Source: JANJTB01 sp032027125 (GTDB lineage: Bacteria; Bacteroidota; Ignavibacteria; Kapaibacteriales; UBA2268). Taken from it: a stretch of 64,000 bases of DNA. Each line of letters opens with the position of its first letter. The stretch's first letter is position 1. Positions 44,279 to 53,997 of the stretch are shown here, in pieces. The translations under genes and the position numbers were made by a program. The stretch spans positions 3,020,872 through 3,084,871 of the forward strand of contig JAVSMQ010000001.1 of NCBI GenBank assembly GCA_032027125.1, given 5' to 3'. A model generated the notes under the pieces. It ran no database searches. It saw only the letters and a list, made by a program, of their open reading frames with translations, and was not told where the DNA came from.

Positions 44279-45967
44279 TTATTCTACTATCTTCTCTTCT
44301 TTTTTCTCGATTATTTCCCTTGCTCTGATGAGTGCCAAATCAATATTGGCGCAGTTGTTTTCAGGAGTTATTTTTGTTAAAAAGCCGCTGTGCTCTAATG
44401 CCCTGTAAGGCTGGGCGTGCATACCGGAGAAAACAACGTCAATATTTTGTTTGACCGATTCCTCAAAAATTTCTTCAAGAAAATGAATTCCTGTCTGGTC
44501 AATGGCAGGGACGTTTCGCATACGTATAATCCTTACCTTTGGAGGTTTCGACATCTTATCCAATGTATCACGGAATTTGGTAGCAGCTCCAAAGAAAAAC
44601 GGACCGTTTATTTCGTAAACATCAACACCGTGCGGTATTACTTTTCTGTCTATTGCATAATCGTCTATTGTTTCTTCAGTATCATCAAGTTCGCGGGTAA
44701 TTACTCCGACATTTGTAACAAGAGCCATCCTTCTCATGAAGAGGAATACTGCCATTAACATACCAATCTGAAGTGCAAGTGTTAAATCGAACACTACTGT
44801 AAGGATAAAAGTAGTTAACATAACAATTACATCACTTACAGGACTTTTTCTGATATTTGCAAACTCTTTCCATTCAAACATATTTATTGAAACCACAATC
44901 AGTATTGCAGCAAGAGCAGCCATTGGAATCAATTTAGCAAACGAACCGAACAGCAGCATTATTAATAACAAAACTAATGAATGAATGATACCTGCCACCG
45001 GTGTTTTGCCGCCGTTTTTGATGTTGACCATTGTTCTTGCTATTGCTCCTGTTGCCGGTATGCCGCCGAATATTCCTGAACCGATATTTGCAACTCCCTG
45101 AGCGACAAGTTCCATATTAGACCTGTGTCTGCCTCCTATAACGCCGTCAGCAACAACTGCCGAAAGAAGTGATTCGATAGCGCCGAGAAGTGCAATCGTA
45201 GTTGCCGGAACAATTAAATTCTTGATTGTTTCAAAATCAATTGACATCAGACTCGGCATAGGTATTGATGAAGGGATTTCTCCGAATCTGGATTCAATAG
45301 TTTCTACGGGAATATTGAAAACAGCGACGATTGCTGTTGTCAATACTATAATTATAAAAGAACCGGGTAATCTGAATTTGAATCTTGCCCACGCAAGCAT
45401 AAATACTAAAGATATGATACCTATCAATAAAGCGTCAAAATTGAAGTTGCCGATATTGGCTATGTAGGAGTTCATTTTTTCAATAAAATCTGATGGGAGA
45501 CTTGTAATTCCCAAACCTGCGATATCATTTATCTGCGAGAAAAGTATGAGTACGGCAATTCCCGATGTAAACCCGACAACAATAGGGTAGGGTATAAATT
45601 TGATTATCGAACCAAATTTCGAAAATCCCATTATCATAAGTATCACACCTGCCATTATAGTAGAGATAATCAGACCGTCGAGCCCGTACTTCTGAACAAT
45701 ATCATAAACAATAACAACAAATGCACCTGTAGGTCCTCCAATCTGTACGCGGCTGCCGCCCAATGCCGAAATCAGAAATCCGGCAACAATCGCCGTAATC
45801 AAACCTTTTTCGGGAGGCACGCCCGATGCAATTGCAAATGCAATGGCAAGCGGTAATGCCACAACGCCGACAATACCACCGGCTATGAGGTCAGATGTGA
45901 AAGTTTTAAAATTATAACCCTTCAGGGTTGACAGTAACTTAGGACGAAATGCAACATTCTTTGACAT
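44279..45967 (-). CDS. SulP family anion transporter with STAS domain
   Basis: The 562-residue inner-membrane protein has the SLC26/SulP architecture: about 12 to 14 membrane segments starting at LIAGGIVGVVALPLAIAFA, the GPTGAFVV and IPATGAIARTMVNIKNGGKTP motifs, and a C-terminal STAS domain (about 435-550: VDVYEINGPFFFGAATKF, AIDQTGIHFLEEIFE). Family members carry sulfate, bicarbonate, chloride or dicarboxylates; the sequence does not settle which. It is divergently oriented to porU and stands alone. Confidence 0.93.
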   Translation of the reverse strand: MSKNVAFRPKLLSTLKGYNFKTFTSDLIAGGIVGVVALPLAIAFAIASGVPPEKGLITAIVAGFLISALGGSRVQIGGPTGAFVVIVYDIVQKYGLDGLIISTIMAGVILMIMGFSKFGSIIKFIPYPIVVGFTSGIAVLILFSQINDIAGLGITSLPSDFIEKMNSYIANIGNFNFDALLIGIISLVFMLAWARFKFRLPGSFIIIVLTTAIVAVFNIPVETIESRFGEIPSSIPMPSLMSIDFETIKNLIVPATTIALLGAIESLLSAVVADGVIGGRHRSNMELVAQGVANIGSGIFGGIPATGAIARTMVNIKNGGKTPVAGIIHSLVLLLIMLLFGSFAKLIPMAALAAILIVVSINMFEWKEFANIRKSPVSDVIVMLTTFILTVVFDLTLALQIGMLMAVFLFMRRMALVTNVGVITRELDDTEETIDDYAIDRKVIPHGVDVYEINGPFFFGAATKFRDTLDKMSKPPKVRIIRMRNVPAIDQTGIHFLEEIFEESVKQNIDVVFSGMHAQPYRALEHSGFLTKITPENNCANIDLALIRAREIIEKKEEKIVE

Positions 45968-46333
45968 TAAAACATTCTAAATATAATAATCAGTTCGTTA
46001 ATTATATCAAGTTCAAAAGTAATCAATTATTGCCGTCGTTGTTCTATTGTATCTAAATTTATACATATAGTCCAATTTGAAAAATTATTTTCTTAAAATA
46101 GGAGAAGTAAAAATATTTACAGTTTTAAAAGAAAATTTACTACTTTTGTATAATAAAAAGATTTACTTTCGTTTATAACATAAAATTGTATAGAATTTGT
46201 TCTTTTCACTAACATCAGGATCCGAATTATTGCGTGATTATTTACCTTTTTTGAAAATATTTGTTCGTTGAGAGTAACTTAGTGTTGAGTTATTTGTTAT
46301 ATACTAAGAAATGTTTCTTAATTAGGTAATGTT
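45968..46333. other. Divergent intergenic region between SulP and porU
   Basis: This 366-bp AT-rich spacer must contain both divergent promoters. I could not identify a convincing TAnnTTTG element, repeat or structured RNA in it. Confidence 0.4.
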
Positions 46334-49300
46334 ATGCACAAAATAATATATTCGGTACTTGCAGTGGTGGTCTTCACTTTCCTTGCTGAGCCTGTTTTGT
46401 CTTTAGATAATCAGGGTTTCGAAGTTGTAAGTCATTCAAAGAACACAATAACATTAAAATATACCTCCAATTATTCCGGCGACAAATCATTATCCGATAA
46501 ATTTGGCAATACTGCTTTTTTACCACAGCTTGCAAATGCAGAATCGGTCTATTATCCGGAAATGCCATTTCCGGCTTTTGTTTCAAAAGTCAATCTGATT
46601 GTGCCATCCGAAACCGGTTTCAAAATAAGTGTAAAGAAATTTTCTAAAACAGATATTGAAGATTATACCTATTCGCCTTACCCGGAATATCTGATAAATG
46701 ACAATACCGATTTATCGAAAATTAAAAATGAAATTCCATCAGGCAGAACTTATGAGCCATTCACAATGAAATATACAGGAATTTCACGCAACCAGCACAT
46801 AGCCGAGCTTCAGGCATTTCCGGTAAATTATAACAGTATCACAAAAAAGCTCCAAATAGTTGATTCAGCCTATATTACAGTTATTTTCGATTTGACTGAT
46901 GTAAAATTTGATAACAGTATAAAATATTTCAATTCACTTTCTGCCGTTAACTTTGAAATGAGTCATAACTGGTTTGCCCGTTCAAATGTTAAGTCCGGTG
47001 ATAATGAATACCTTCAAAGCCCTGGCGGCAAAACTATAGCTTCATTATCAGACGGTAAGTGGGCTCGAATCGTAATTGAAGAAGAAGGTGTTTATAAACT
47101 GGATGCTTCCGACCTTCAAAGTGTCGGGATAACGTTAACTCCCGAAACTGCACGAACTCTTAAAATATTCGGCAAGGGCGGAAAAGCCCTCAGCGAACTT
47201 GTAAGCGACGGCAAAAATAATAAAATGGATGAACAGGAAATTATTGTCAGGACTAAAAGCGACGGCAGTATTGAATCCGTAATATTTTATGCCGCAGGGA
47301 CATTCGGATTTGAAGAGCGTAATAATAGTATCCAGCATTATAGAAATTTTTACAGCAACAAAAATTATTATCTGATTACATCCGGCGGTGATGAAGGCAA
47401 ACGTGCCTCTGCTTTGCCCAATCCACAGGGAGATGTTTTATTTCGTCCGGCTTCATACACAGAAAGAGTATTTGTTGACGAGGAAGTAGTTAATCCATTT
47501 AATCCGGGTGCCGGTCGTGAATGGTTCGGGAGAAGTTTTTTCTCTTCACCAATGCCTCCTGTTATGATGCACGACCTTGACAGAAACGGCGAAATTAAAT
47601 ATAGATTCGCTCTTGCACAACGTGCCGAATCAGCAGGTACATTTACAATTTTTGAAAATAATAATACGATTGGTTCTGTAAATGTCGGTTCGATACAAGC
47701 GTACATTGCAGCCACCCGCAATTTCGGAAATTTTACCATACCTGCTTCGCAGATAGCATCAGATAACAGAAGTATAATAAAATTTCAATATCAGAATCCT
47801 CAGATGTCTGCTGTCGGATATTTTGATTATTATGAAATGTCTTACCCAAGAAACTTTTTTGCAGTTAATAATACAGTAAAATTCATTTCCGAAAAGGGGA
47901 TGAACGGACTGACTGAATTTAATATAAATGGTTATAACGGAGAAATTTTCGGTTTTGATATTTCAGATTTGAAAAACCCAAAACTATTAACAAACAAATC
48001 AGTTACCGGCGGTATATATTCTTTTTGCTTTAACATTTCCGATTCTCTTTTCAAAAGATTTTATATTTCATCAAATCTTCACAAACCGAAACTCGAGAAT
48101 ATCGAAATAGTCGGATTACGCGACAGAATGGATAATGCTCCGATTGTTGTAATTACACACCCTGATTTATATGAATCAGCACTGAAATTCAAAGAATACC
48201 GTGAGCAGACATCCGGTAAAAAAGTTGTTATAGTCAGAACGGACCATATCTTTAATGAGTATGCGTCAAGTCTGCCTGACCCGACTGCAATACGTGATTT
48301 TCTGATTGATGCTTATAGCCGCTGGGAAGTTAAACCCGAATATTTGGTTTTGTGGGGCGACGGTCATTATGATTTCAAGAATATCGCCACTAATAAAATT
48401 AATTATATACCTGCATATCAGACATTTGAATATGACGATACCTCTTTTAGTGAAATATATGACGGATATGCTACAGATGATTATTTTGCATTGATAGACG
48501 GTAATGACCTTGTAGTTGATATCAATTTCGGAAGAGTGACAATTGACAATCCTGACTTAGGTTTTTGGATTGTTGACAAAATAAAACACTATGAGACTTC
48601 TTCTTCAGAAGATGTTTGGCGTACTAATATGATATTTGTGGCTGATGACGGTCCTTCCGAAGGTTCGTCTTATGACTCGGATATGCACAGCAGTCAGTCG
48701 GAAGTTCTTCAGCAGAATAATATATCTAAAGCTAATCCGAATTTACAGTATGACAAAATTTATTTAGTTGAATATCCTACAATATTTGCAGGAAGCGGAA
48801 GACGAAAACCCGCCGTCACTGAAGATATGCTGACTCGGATAAATACGACAGGCGGCTTATTCCTTAACTGGATTGGACATGGAAATCCCCGCGTATGGTC
48901 ACATGAACAGATATTGAACCGCGACATAACTATTCCTCAGATGCGTAATCTTGATAAATTGTTTTTCCTTACAGCAGCAACATGTGATTTCGGACGTTTT
49001 GACGACCCTGAAGTCCGCAGCGGTGCCGAAGATATGTTCCTGAGTAGAAACGGCGGTGCGATTGCTGCTTTTTCAGCTTCACGTATAGTTTTTGCAAATG
49101 AGAATGCTGCATTGTCATATAAGTTTTATTCAATATTATTAACACGCAATCCTGCTTCCGGCGAATATCCTACATTAGGAGAAGCAATCAATGGAGTTAA
49201 ACAGACATTTACAAAAACCAACGACAGAAAATACTCACTGATTGGCGACCCTACAATGAAAATTCTGCTGCCGGATTACAGGGTAAATGTTTCAACAATC

Positions 49301-50365
49301 AATGGTATTAATATTGCTGACAGTAATGAAACAATAATCCTGCCTGCACTGTCTAAAGTTAAAATTTCAGGATATATCAGCAGCCCTGTTTCCAATGAAA
49401 CAGTTAAGGGTTACAATGGCACGATTGTTGTTACTTTACGTGATGGCGATATTAAAATGAGTGTCAAGGAAATATTTTTGAATCAGCTTCGCGGGACGGT
49501 CAATTATAAAAAATTAGGCGGTAATCTTAACCGCAGTTCTTACAATGTTGTTAACGGCAGATTTGAAGCAGAATTTATTATTCCCAAGGATATTAGTTTC
49601 AGCGATTCTTTAGGAAAATTATTCTTTTATGCAGCCTCAAATGACGGAAAGTACGCAAGCGGCAGTTATCAGAATGTGATGATAAGCGGATTTACTAATG
49701 TTGACGAGCAGGATACAATTCCACCGCAGATTGATATATATTTAGACGGAAGACAGTTTATTTCCGGAGATATGGTTACTACAAGTCCAAGATTGATTGT
49801 TGACCTGTTCGACGAGTCCGGAATTAATACTACGGGATTGGGAATAGGACACAAAATTGAAGCATGGGTTGATGATTCACCATTATCAATAGATTTAACT
49901 GACAAATTCTCATCCTCACTATCTGATTCACGTCGCGGCACTGTAGAAGATATATTATACGGATTATCAGTCGGAGAGCACAAAGTAAAGATTCGTGCAT
50001 GGGATGTTTATAACAATTTCTCGGTTTCCGAGGTGTTGTTTTACATTCCTGAAGGCGGGGACGGAGGTTTGATAAGTAATATATATAACTATCCAAATCC
50101 ATTTTCAGATGTTACCAACATAGTTTTCCGGCATAATGCTCAACCGCCGTTTGAAGTGAATTTAGAAATATTTACAATTAATGGTGTATTGATACGCAAT
50201 ATCAACGGCACTATAAACAGTTTGCACACTTCGCAGATTCTTTGGGATGGATTAGACAATTTCAATAATAGAATTTCTGAAGGTGTGTATATATATAATG
50301 TTAAATTAAGCCACGATTCAGGTGTAACGCTTGGTAGAGGCAAATTAGTCAAAATTGGATATTAA
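46334..50365 (+). CDS. porU: Type IX secretion system sortase PorU
   Basis: The 1343-residue protein is a gingipain-type (C25) cysteine peptidase. It starts with a signal peptide (to EPVLS) and a long beta-rich N-terminal region. The peptidase core lies at about 610-970, with the catalytic His849 in NWIGHGNPRVWSHE and Cys884 in FLTAATCDFGRFDDPEVR. A C-terminal Ig/FlgD-like domain follows (IYNYPNPFSDVTNIVF). PorU removes the sorting domain from T9SS cargo at the cell surface and attaches the cargo to lipid. The gene lies 48 bp upstream of porV, its structural partner, which supports the assignment. Confidence 0.95.
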   Translation: MHKIIYSVLAVVVFTFLAEPVLSLDNQGFEVVSHSKNTITLKYTSNYSGDKSLSDKFGNTAFLPQLANAESVYYPEMPFPAFVSKVNLIVPSETGFKISVKKFSKTDIEDYTYSPYPEYLINDNTDLSKIKNEIPSGRTYEPFTMKYTGISRNQHIAELQAFPVNYNSITKKLQIVDSAYITVIFDLTDVKFDNSIKYFNSLSAVNFEMSHNWFARSNVKSGDNEYLQSPGGKTIASLSDGKWARIVIEEEGVYKLDASDLQSVGITLTPETARTLKIFGKGGKALSELVSDGKNNKMDEQEIIVRTKSDGSIESVIFYAAGTFGFEERNNSIQHYRNFYSNKNYYLITSGGDEGKRASALPNPQGDVLFRPASYTERVFVDEEVVNPFNPGAGREWFGRSFFSSPMPPVMMHDLDRNGEIKYRFALAQRAESAGTFTIFENNNTIGSVNVGSIQAYIAATRNFGNFTIPASQIASDNRSIIKFQYQNPQMSAVGYFDYYEMSYPRNFFAVNNTVKFISEKGMNGLTEFNINGYNGEIFGFDISDLKNPKLLTNKSVTGGIYSFCFNISDSLFKRFYISSNLHKPKLENIEIVGLRDRMDNAPIVVITHPDLYESALKFKEYREQTSGKKVVIVRTDHIFNEYASSLPDPTAIRDFLIDAYSRWEVKPEYLVLWGDGHYDFKNIATNKINYIPAYQTFEYDDTSFSEIYDGYATDDYFALIDGNDLVVDINFGRVTIDNPDLGFWIVDKIKHYETSSSEDVWRTNMIFVADDGPSEGSSYDSDMHSSQSEVLQQNNISKANPNLQYDKIYLVEYPTIFAGSGRRKPAVTEDMLTRINTTGGLFLNWIGHGNPRVWSHEQILNRDITIPQMRNLDKLFFLTAATCDFGRFDDPEVRSGAEDMFLSRNGGAIAAFSASRIVFANENAALSYKFYSILLTRNPASGEYPTLGEAINGVKQTFTKTNDRKYSLIGDPTMKILLPDYRVNVSTINGINIADSNETIILPALSKVKISGYISSPVSNETVKGYNGTIVVTLRDGDIKMSVKEIFLNQLRGTVNYKKLGGNLNRSSYNVVNGRFEAEFIIPKDISFSDSLGKLFFYAASNDGKYASGSYQNVMISGFTNVDEQDTIPPQIDIYLDGRQFISGDMVTTSPRLIVDLFDESGINTTGLGIGHKIEAWVDDSPLSIDLTDKFSSSLSDSRRGTVEDILYGLSVGEHKVKIRAWDVYNNFSVSEVLFYIPEGGDGGLISNIYNYPNPFSDVTNIVFRHNAQPPFEVNLEIFTINGVLIRNINGTINSLHTSQILWDGLDNFNNRISEGVYIYNVKLSHDSGVTLGRGKLVKIGY

Positions 50366-50413
50366 ATTGAAAAATTATAAAAATTATAATGATGTTCTGG
50401 AGGTTTTAATATA

Positions 50414-51514
50414 ATGAAATTATATCTCAAAGCGGCGATGCTGACGGTGATAATTACAACAGGTTTCTGTGTGCCACAAACAATGAAAGCGCAAGCCGGC
50501 GGTTCGTCGGTACCCTTTCTGTTGATTTCACCGGATGCCCGGGCAAGTGGTATGGGTGAAACAGGTACTGCAATTGCAGACGACATTAATGCTATATACT
50601 GGAATCCCGGCGGTTTGGCATTTCTTGATTATTTCCCTGCTGTCGGCAATAGGGAAGAATCGCCTTTTACTCAGGTGGCTTTGTCATTTTCACCATGGCT
50701 TCCTCAATTTAATGCCGACCTTTACTACAGTTATGCAACTGTAGGAAGGTTTGTTGAAGAGTTGGACGGAACAGTTGCCATCAATTTTATTTTTATGAAC
50801 CTCGGGGAATTTACACGTACCGCCGAAAATGGGCTGGTTCTCGGTAAGTTTATATCAAATGAGTTCTCTCTTGGTCTTTCCTACGGTACTATTGTAGCGC
50901 CGGACTTAGGAGTAGGATTCCAGTTGCGTTATATCCACTCAAATCTTACCCCGACTTCACCCCAGACTAATGGCGAAGCAGGAACCGGTATAAGTGCATC
51001 TTTTGATTTGGGTGTACTTTGGAAACCTACCAATATTGATTTTCTTGGAATCGAGGATAGGCTGTCACTTGGTTTAAATCTTAAGAATGTCGGACCTAAA
51101 ATAACATATATTAATGAGGCGGACCCATTACCTACTTCATTGAGACTCGGTACTGCCTTCAATCTGTTCAATGATGAATTTAACGATTTGAAGATTGCGG
51201 TTGACTTTGCGAAATTACTTGTGAAACGTGACTCCTTAGGCTCGGATGCTCTTCCTCTGTCATTTGTTTCTGCATGGGAAAATCCGGGTGCTGAATGGGC
51301 TTTTGGTCTTGAATACTGGTATGAGCATGTACTTGCTTTACGTGCCGGATACTTTACCGAACCAGCCTCGCTCGGAAACCGTCAGTTCTGGAATTTCGGC
51401 GCCGGTGTTCGTTATGACATCTTCAAACTTGATTTTAGTTTTATTAATACTATTGAAGAAAATCATCCGCTGGCAAATACTATGAGATTTTCGCTTCTGA
51501 TTGACTTTGATTAG
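50414..51514 (+). CDS. porV: Type IX secretion system outer-membrane protein PorV
   Basis: The 366-residue beta-barrel begins with a signal peptide (to MKAQ), then the PorV-specific stretch PFLLISPDARASGMGETGTA and NAIYWNPGGLAFL, and a FadL-like 14-strand barrel ending in FSLLIDFD. PorV takes cargo from the T9SS translocon and delivers it to PorU. A GGAGG-like Shine-Dalgarno (TGGAGG, 50398-50403) precedes the ATG. A terminator follows. Confidence 0.95.
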   Translation: MKLYLKAAMLTVIITTGFCVPQTMKAQAGGSSVPFLLISPDARASGMGETGTAIADDINAIYWNPGGLAFLDYFPAVGNREESPFTQVALSFSPWLPQFNADLYYSYATVGRFVEELDGTVAINFIFMNLGEFTRTAENGLVLGKFISNEFSLGLSYGTIVAPDLGVGFQLRYIHSNLTPTSPQTNGEAGTGISASFDLGVLWKPTNIDFLGIEDRLSLGLNLKNVGPKITYINEADPLPTSLRLGTAFNLFNDEFNDLKIAVDFAKLLVKRDSLGSDALPLSFVSAWENPGAEWAFGLEYWYEHVLALRAGYFTEPASLGNRQFWNFGAGVRYDIFKLDFSFINTIEENHPLANTMRFSLLIDFD

Positions 51515-51553
51515 TCCCCAATTTAATTGATATTATCATATCTGATTTTTTTT

Positions 51554-51588
51554 AAAAAGCCGTCCTGTTAATACAAGGCGGCTTTTTT
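51554..51588 (+). terminator. Terminator of porU-porV
   Basis: The stem AAAAAGCCG/CGGCTTTTT with additional inner pairs (CC with GG) is followed by a T run, 40 bp after porV. Confidence 0.88.
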
Positions 51589-51623
51589 AATAATGGAAGA
51601 GTATGTTTATCTTCTTATCAAGA

Positions 51624-51755
51624 AGGGCTGATACGTACTATTATTAAAAAAAAACTCCATGATTTGTCTCTCTGAGCCTGCGAAGAGTCCATGATTTCAT
51701 TAATTAACAGCCCGGATGCTTCACTCCGTTCAGCATGACAAGCCAAAAAGTGTTG
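51624..51755 (+). repeat. Composite palindromic repeat, copy R4
   Basis: The leader AGGGCTGATACGTACTA (51624-51640) is followed by the palindrome 51666-51739 (GTCTCTCTGAGCCTGCGAAG to CGTTCAGCATGAC) around ATTTCATTAATTAACAGCC, and an AAGCCAAAAAGTGTTGTTTTA trailer. It sits in the 457-bp gap between the convergent porV and aldolase genes. Confidence 0.88.
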
Positions 51756-51894
51756 TTTTACATTATAACGATTACGAAATTCATTGTTTTTTTTTAACGT
51801 ATCAGACCTGCTTTGAAAAATTGGGATTAAAGGGGATTGGATTTAACATTCAAATTGCGAAAAACCTCTTTGTTGTGAGTAAGGTGTTAATACC

Positions 51895-51941
51895 ACAAAA
51901 AATAATCCCCTTAACAATTATATTCCATAGTTAAGGGGATT
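51895..51941 (-). terminator. Terminator of the aldolase gene
   Basis: A perfect 12-bp stem AATCCCCTTAAC/GTTAAGGGGATT with a 14-nt loop, followed on the minus strand by ATTTTTTG. It lies 30 bp beyond the aldolase stop. Confidence 0.85.
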
Positions 51942-51971
51942 TCAGTTCAAATAAATTATGAATATTGCAAA

Positions 51972-53036
51972 TCAGGCAATGCTGACTTCCTTGCTTAGAT
52001 AGACATCCTGAATCGTATTCAATAGTTTTACGCCTTCATTCATTGGTCTTTGGAATGATTTCCTTCCGGATATTAAACCCTGCCCGCCGGCACGTTTGTT
52101 TATCACAGCAGTTGTTACAGCCTCGGCAAAATCATTCGAGCCCGATGCACCGCCGCTGTTAATCATTCCGATTCTGCCCATATAACAGTTTGCAACCTGA
52201 TAACGGCACAAATCAACCGGATGGTCAGAACACAAATCGGTGTAAATTCGTTTGTCAAATTTGCCGTAACTTGAGTCACCCATATTCAAGGATTGATAAC
52301 CGCCGTTGTTTTCCGGAAGTTTTTGCTTAATTATATCTGCCTGAATCGTTACGCCGAGATGATTAGCCTGTCCGGTAAGGTCGGCAGATACATGATAATC
52401 CTTATCCGATTTGAATGCAGAATTTCTGACATAGCACCAAAGTACAGTTGCCATACCGAGTTCATGAGCAAACTGGAAAGCTTCGGCTACTTCGACAATT
52501 TGTCTTGCACTCTCATCGGAACCATAATAAATTGTAGCTCCGACAGCAGCAGCACCCATATCGTAAGCCTGCTCAATTTTACCGAACATAATCTGGTCGA
52601 ATTTATTCGGATAAGTCAGCAGTTCATTGTGATTAACTTTTACGATAAATGGAATTTTGTGGGCATATTTACGAGAGACAATTCCGAGTACGCCGAATGT
52701 TGATGCAACAGCATTGCAACCGCCTTCAACAGCAAGTTTTACAATATTTTCCGCATCGAAATAAATAGGATTTTTTGCAAAACTGGCACCGGCGGAATGT
52801 TCAATTCCCTGGTCAACCGGCAGAATTGACATATAGCCCGTTCCACCGAGATTACCATGGCTGTAAATCCATGATAAATTTCCTAAAACTCTGTTGTTTC
52901 TGTCGGAATTGATAAATATTCTGTCTACAAAATCAGAACCCGGCAGGTTCAGCATTTCCTTTGAAATCTTAGGTGTATCGTAACCCAATAAATATTCTGA
53001 CTTATCGCCGAGATATTCCTGAATTTTTTCAATCAT
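51972..53036 (-). CDS. fbaB: Class I fructose-bisphosphate aldolase (DhnA/FbaB type)
   Basis: The 354-residue enzyme splits fructose 1,6-bisphosphate in glycolysis or forms it in gluconeogenesis, using a Schiff-base lysine rather than a metal. Family landmarks are LPVDQGIEHSAGASFAKNP, VKVNHNELLTYPNKFDQ, AAAVGATIYYGSD and GMINSGGASGSNDFAEAV near the end. Length fits the DhnA-type bacterial group. It is transcribed opposite to gap and pgk, which lie 1-2 kb away, so glycolytic genes cluster here but not as one operon. Confidence 0.93.
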   Translation of the reverse strand: MIEKIQEYLGDKSEYLLGYDTPKISKEMLNLPGSDFVDRIFINSDRNNRVLGNLSWIYSHGNLGGTGYMSILPVDQGIEHSAGASFAKNPIYFDAENIVKLAVEGGCNAVASTFGVLGIVSRKYAHKIPFIVKVNHNELLTYPNKFDQIMFGKIEQAYDMGAAAVGATIYYGSDESARQIVEVAEAFQFAHELGMATVLWCYVRNSAFKSDKDYHVSADLTGQANHLGVTIQADIIKQKLPENNGGYQSLNMGDSSYGKFDKRIYTDLCSDHPVDLCRYQVANCYMGRIGMINSGGASGSNDFAEAVTTAVINKRAGGQGLISGRKSFQRPMNEGVKLLNTIQDVYLSKEVSIA

Positions 53037-53178
53037 ATTTGTATTCTCCTTTATAATTAAGAATTATATTCAAATCAATAAAATTTAAATTTGCTAAAAA
53101 TATACTTTTCAAAATTAAGCAAAATTTTGAGATAATGCTAATAAATGTCATAAGTTTCTGCATTGATTACAAAATTTA

Positions 53179-53616
53179 TTAAACTCCTATATCTTCATTC
53201 CAAAGCTGCGGATGATTTATGATAAAGTTTTTCATCATTATTTTACATTCTTCATTATCTATGACTGTCAATTCGACTCCGCGTTCTTTAAGAAGTTCTT
53301 CATCACCCTTGAAGTTTACATTTTCGCCGATTACAATCTTTGGAATTCCATATAACAAAATCGCGCCGCTGCACATCGGACAAGGTGATAATGTAGTGTA
53401 TAATATACATTCCCGATAAACATCTGCCGGCTGCCTTCCCGCATTTTCAAAAGCATCCATCTCGCCGTGAAGAATTACACTGCCATTTTGAATCCTTCGG
53501 TTATGCCCCTTGCCAATAATTTTATTTTTGTAAACTATAACTGAACCAATCGGTATTCCGCCTTCATCCAATCCTTTTTTTGCTTCGGCGACTGCCTCGT
53601 TCATAAACTCATCCAT
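53179..53616 (-). CDS. Cytosine deaminase-like zinc enzyme (yeast FCY1 type)
   Basis: The 145-residue product (ATG 53616, with AAAGG 6 nt upstream; a TTG at 53637 adds seven residues) belongs to the CDA/tRNA-deaminase fold. Zinc ligands and catalytic Glu are in LHGEMDAFENAGR (His50, Glu52) and TLSPCPMCSGA (Cys79, Cys82), with the same 29-residue His-to-Cys spacing as yeast cytosine deaminase. Further shared stretches are GGIPIGSVIV, GKGHNRRIQNGS, YGIPKIVIGENVNFKG and a C-terminal QLWNEDIG. This points to cytosine (or related base) deamination in pyrimidine salvage. General bacterial guanine or adenosine deaminases look different around the GENVNF motif. Confidence 0.88.
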   Translation of the reverse strand: MDEFMNEAVAEAKKGLDEGGIPIGSVIVYKNKIIGKGHNRRIQNGSVILHGEMDAFENAGRQPADVYRECILYTTLSPCPMCSGAILLYGIPKIVIGENVNFKGDEELLKERGVELTVIDNEECKIMMKNFIINHPQLWNEDIGV

Positions 53617-53637
53617 GTAAAACCTTTCATGTATCAA

Positions 53638-53997
53638 TTCTACAATTTTCTCAAAAATAATGTTTTTTTATTTGATGTAATTATAAAAAGATATACTTTA
53701 TAATATAACTTAATAAAGTATTTACTGAATTTTATAATTGCAATTTAACAGAATATCCGCAAAGTTGCATTGGGCTGAAGCCCAATGTTTCAACTGACTG
53801 CTTTAACTGCCGGCATTGAAAGACCAATTTTGTGGTTGGGTATTGGGTTGTGATAAAAGGATATATATCAATTTATTGAACCTGTCAAATTAAGTATTTA
53901 TCATAAAATTATTTATTGAATCTAATTTTTATCTGATAATATCGTCTATGCACGTATGATAAATTTTATGTTTCAAAAAATTCTTCAGGTAATTTAA
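53638..53997. other. Intergenic region with a small palindrome
   Basis: The 360-bp spacer between the deaminase and gap has one clear structure: CATTGGGCT/AGCCCAATG at 53768-53787, with outer arms AGTTG (53763-53767) and CAACT. The loop is only two bases, so it is more likely a dispersed palindromic repeat than a terminator. No promoter could be assigned with confidence. Confidence 0.55.
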
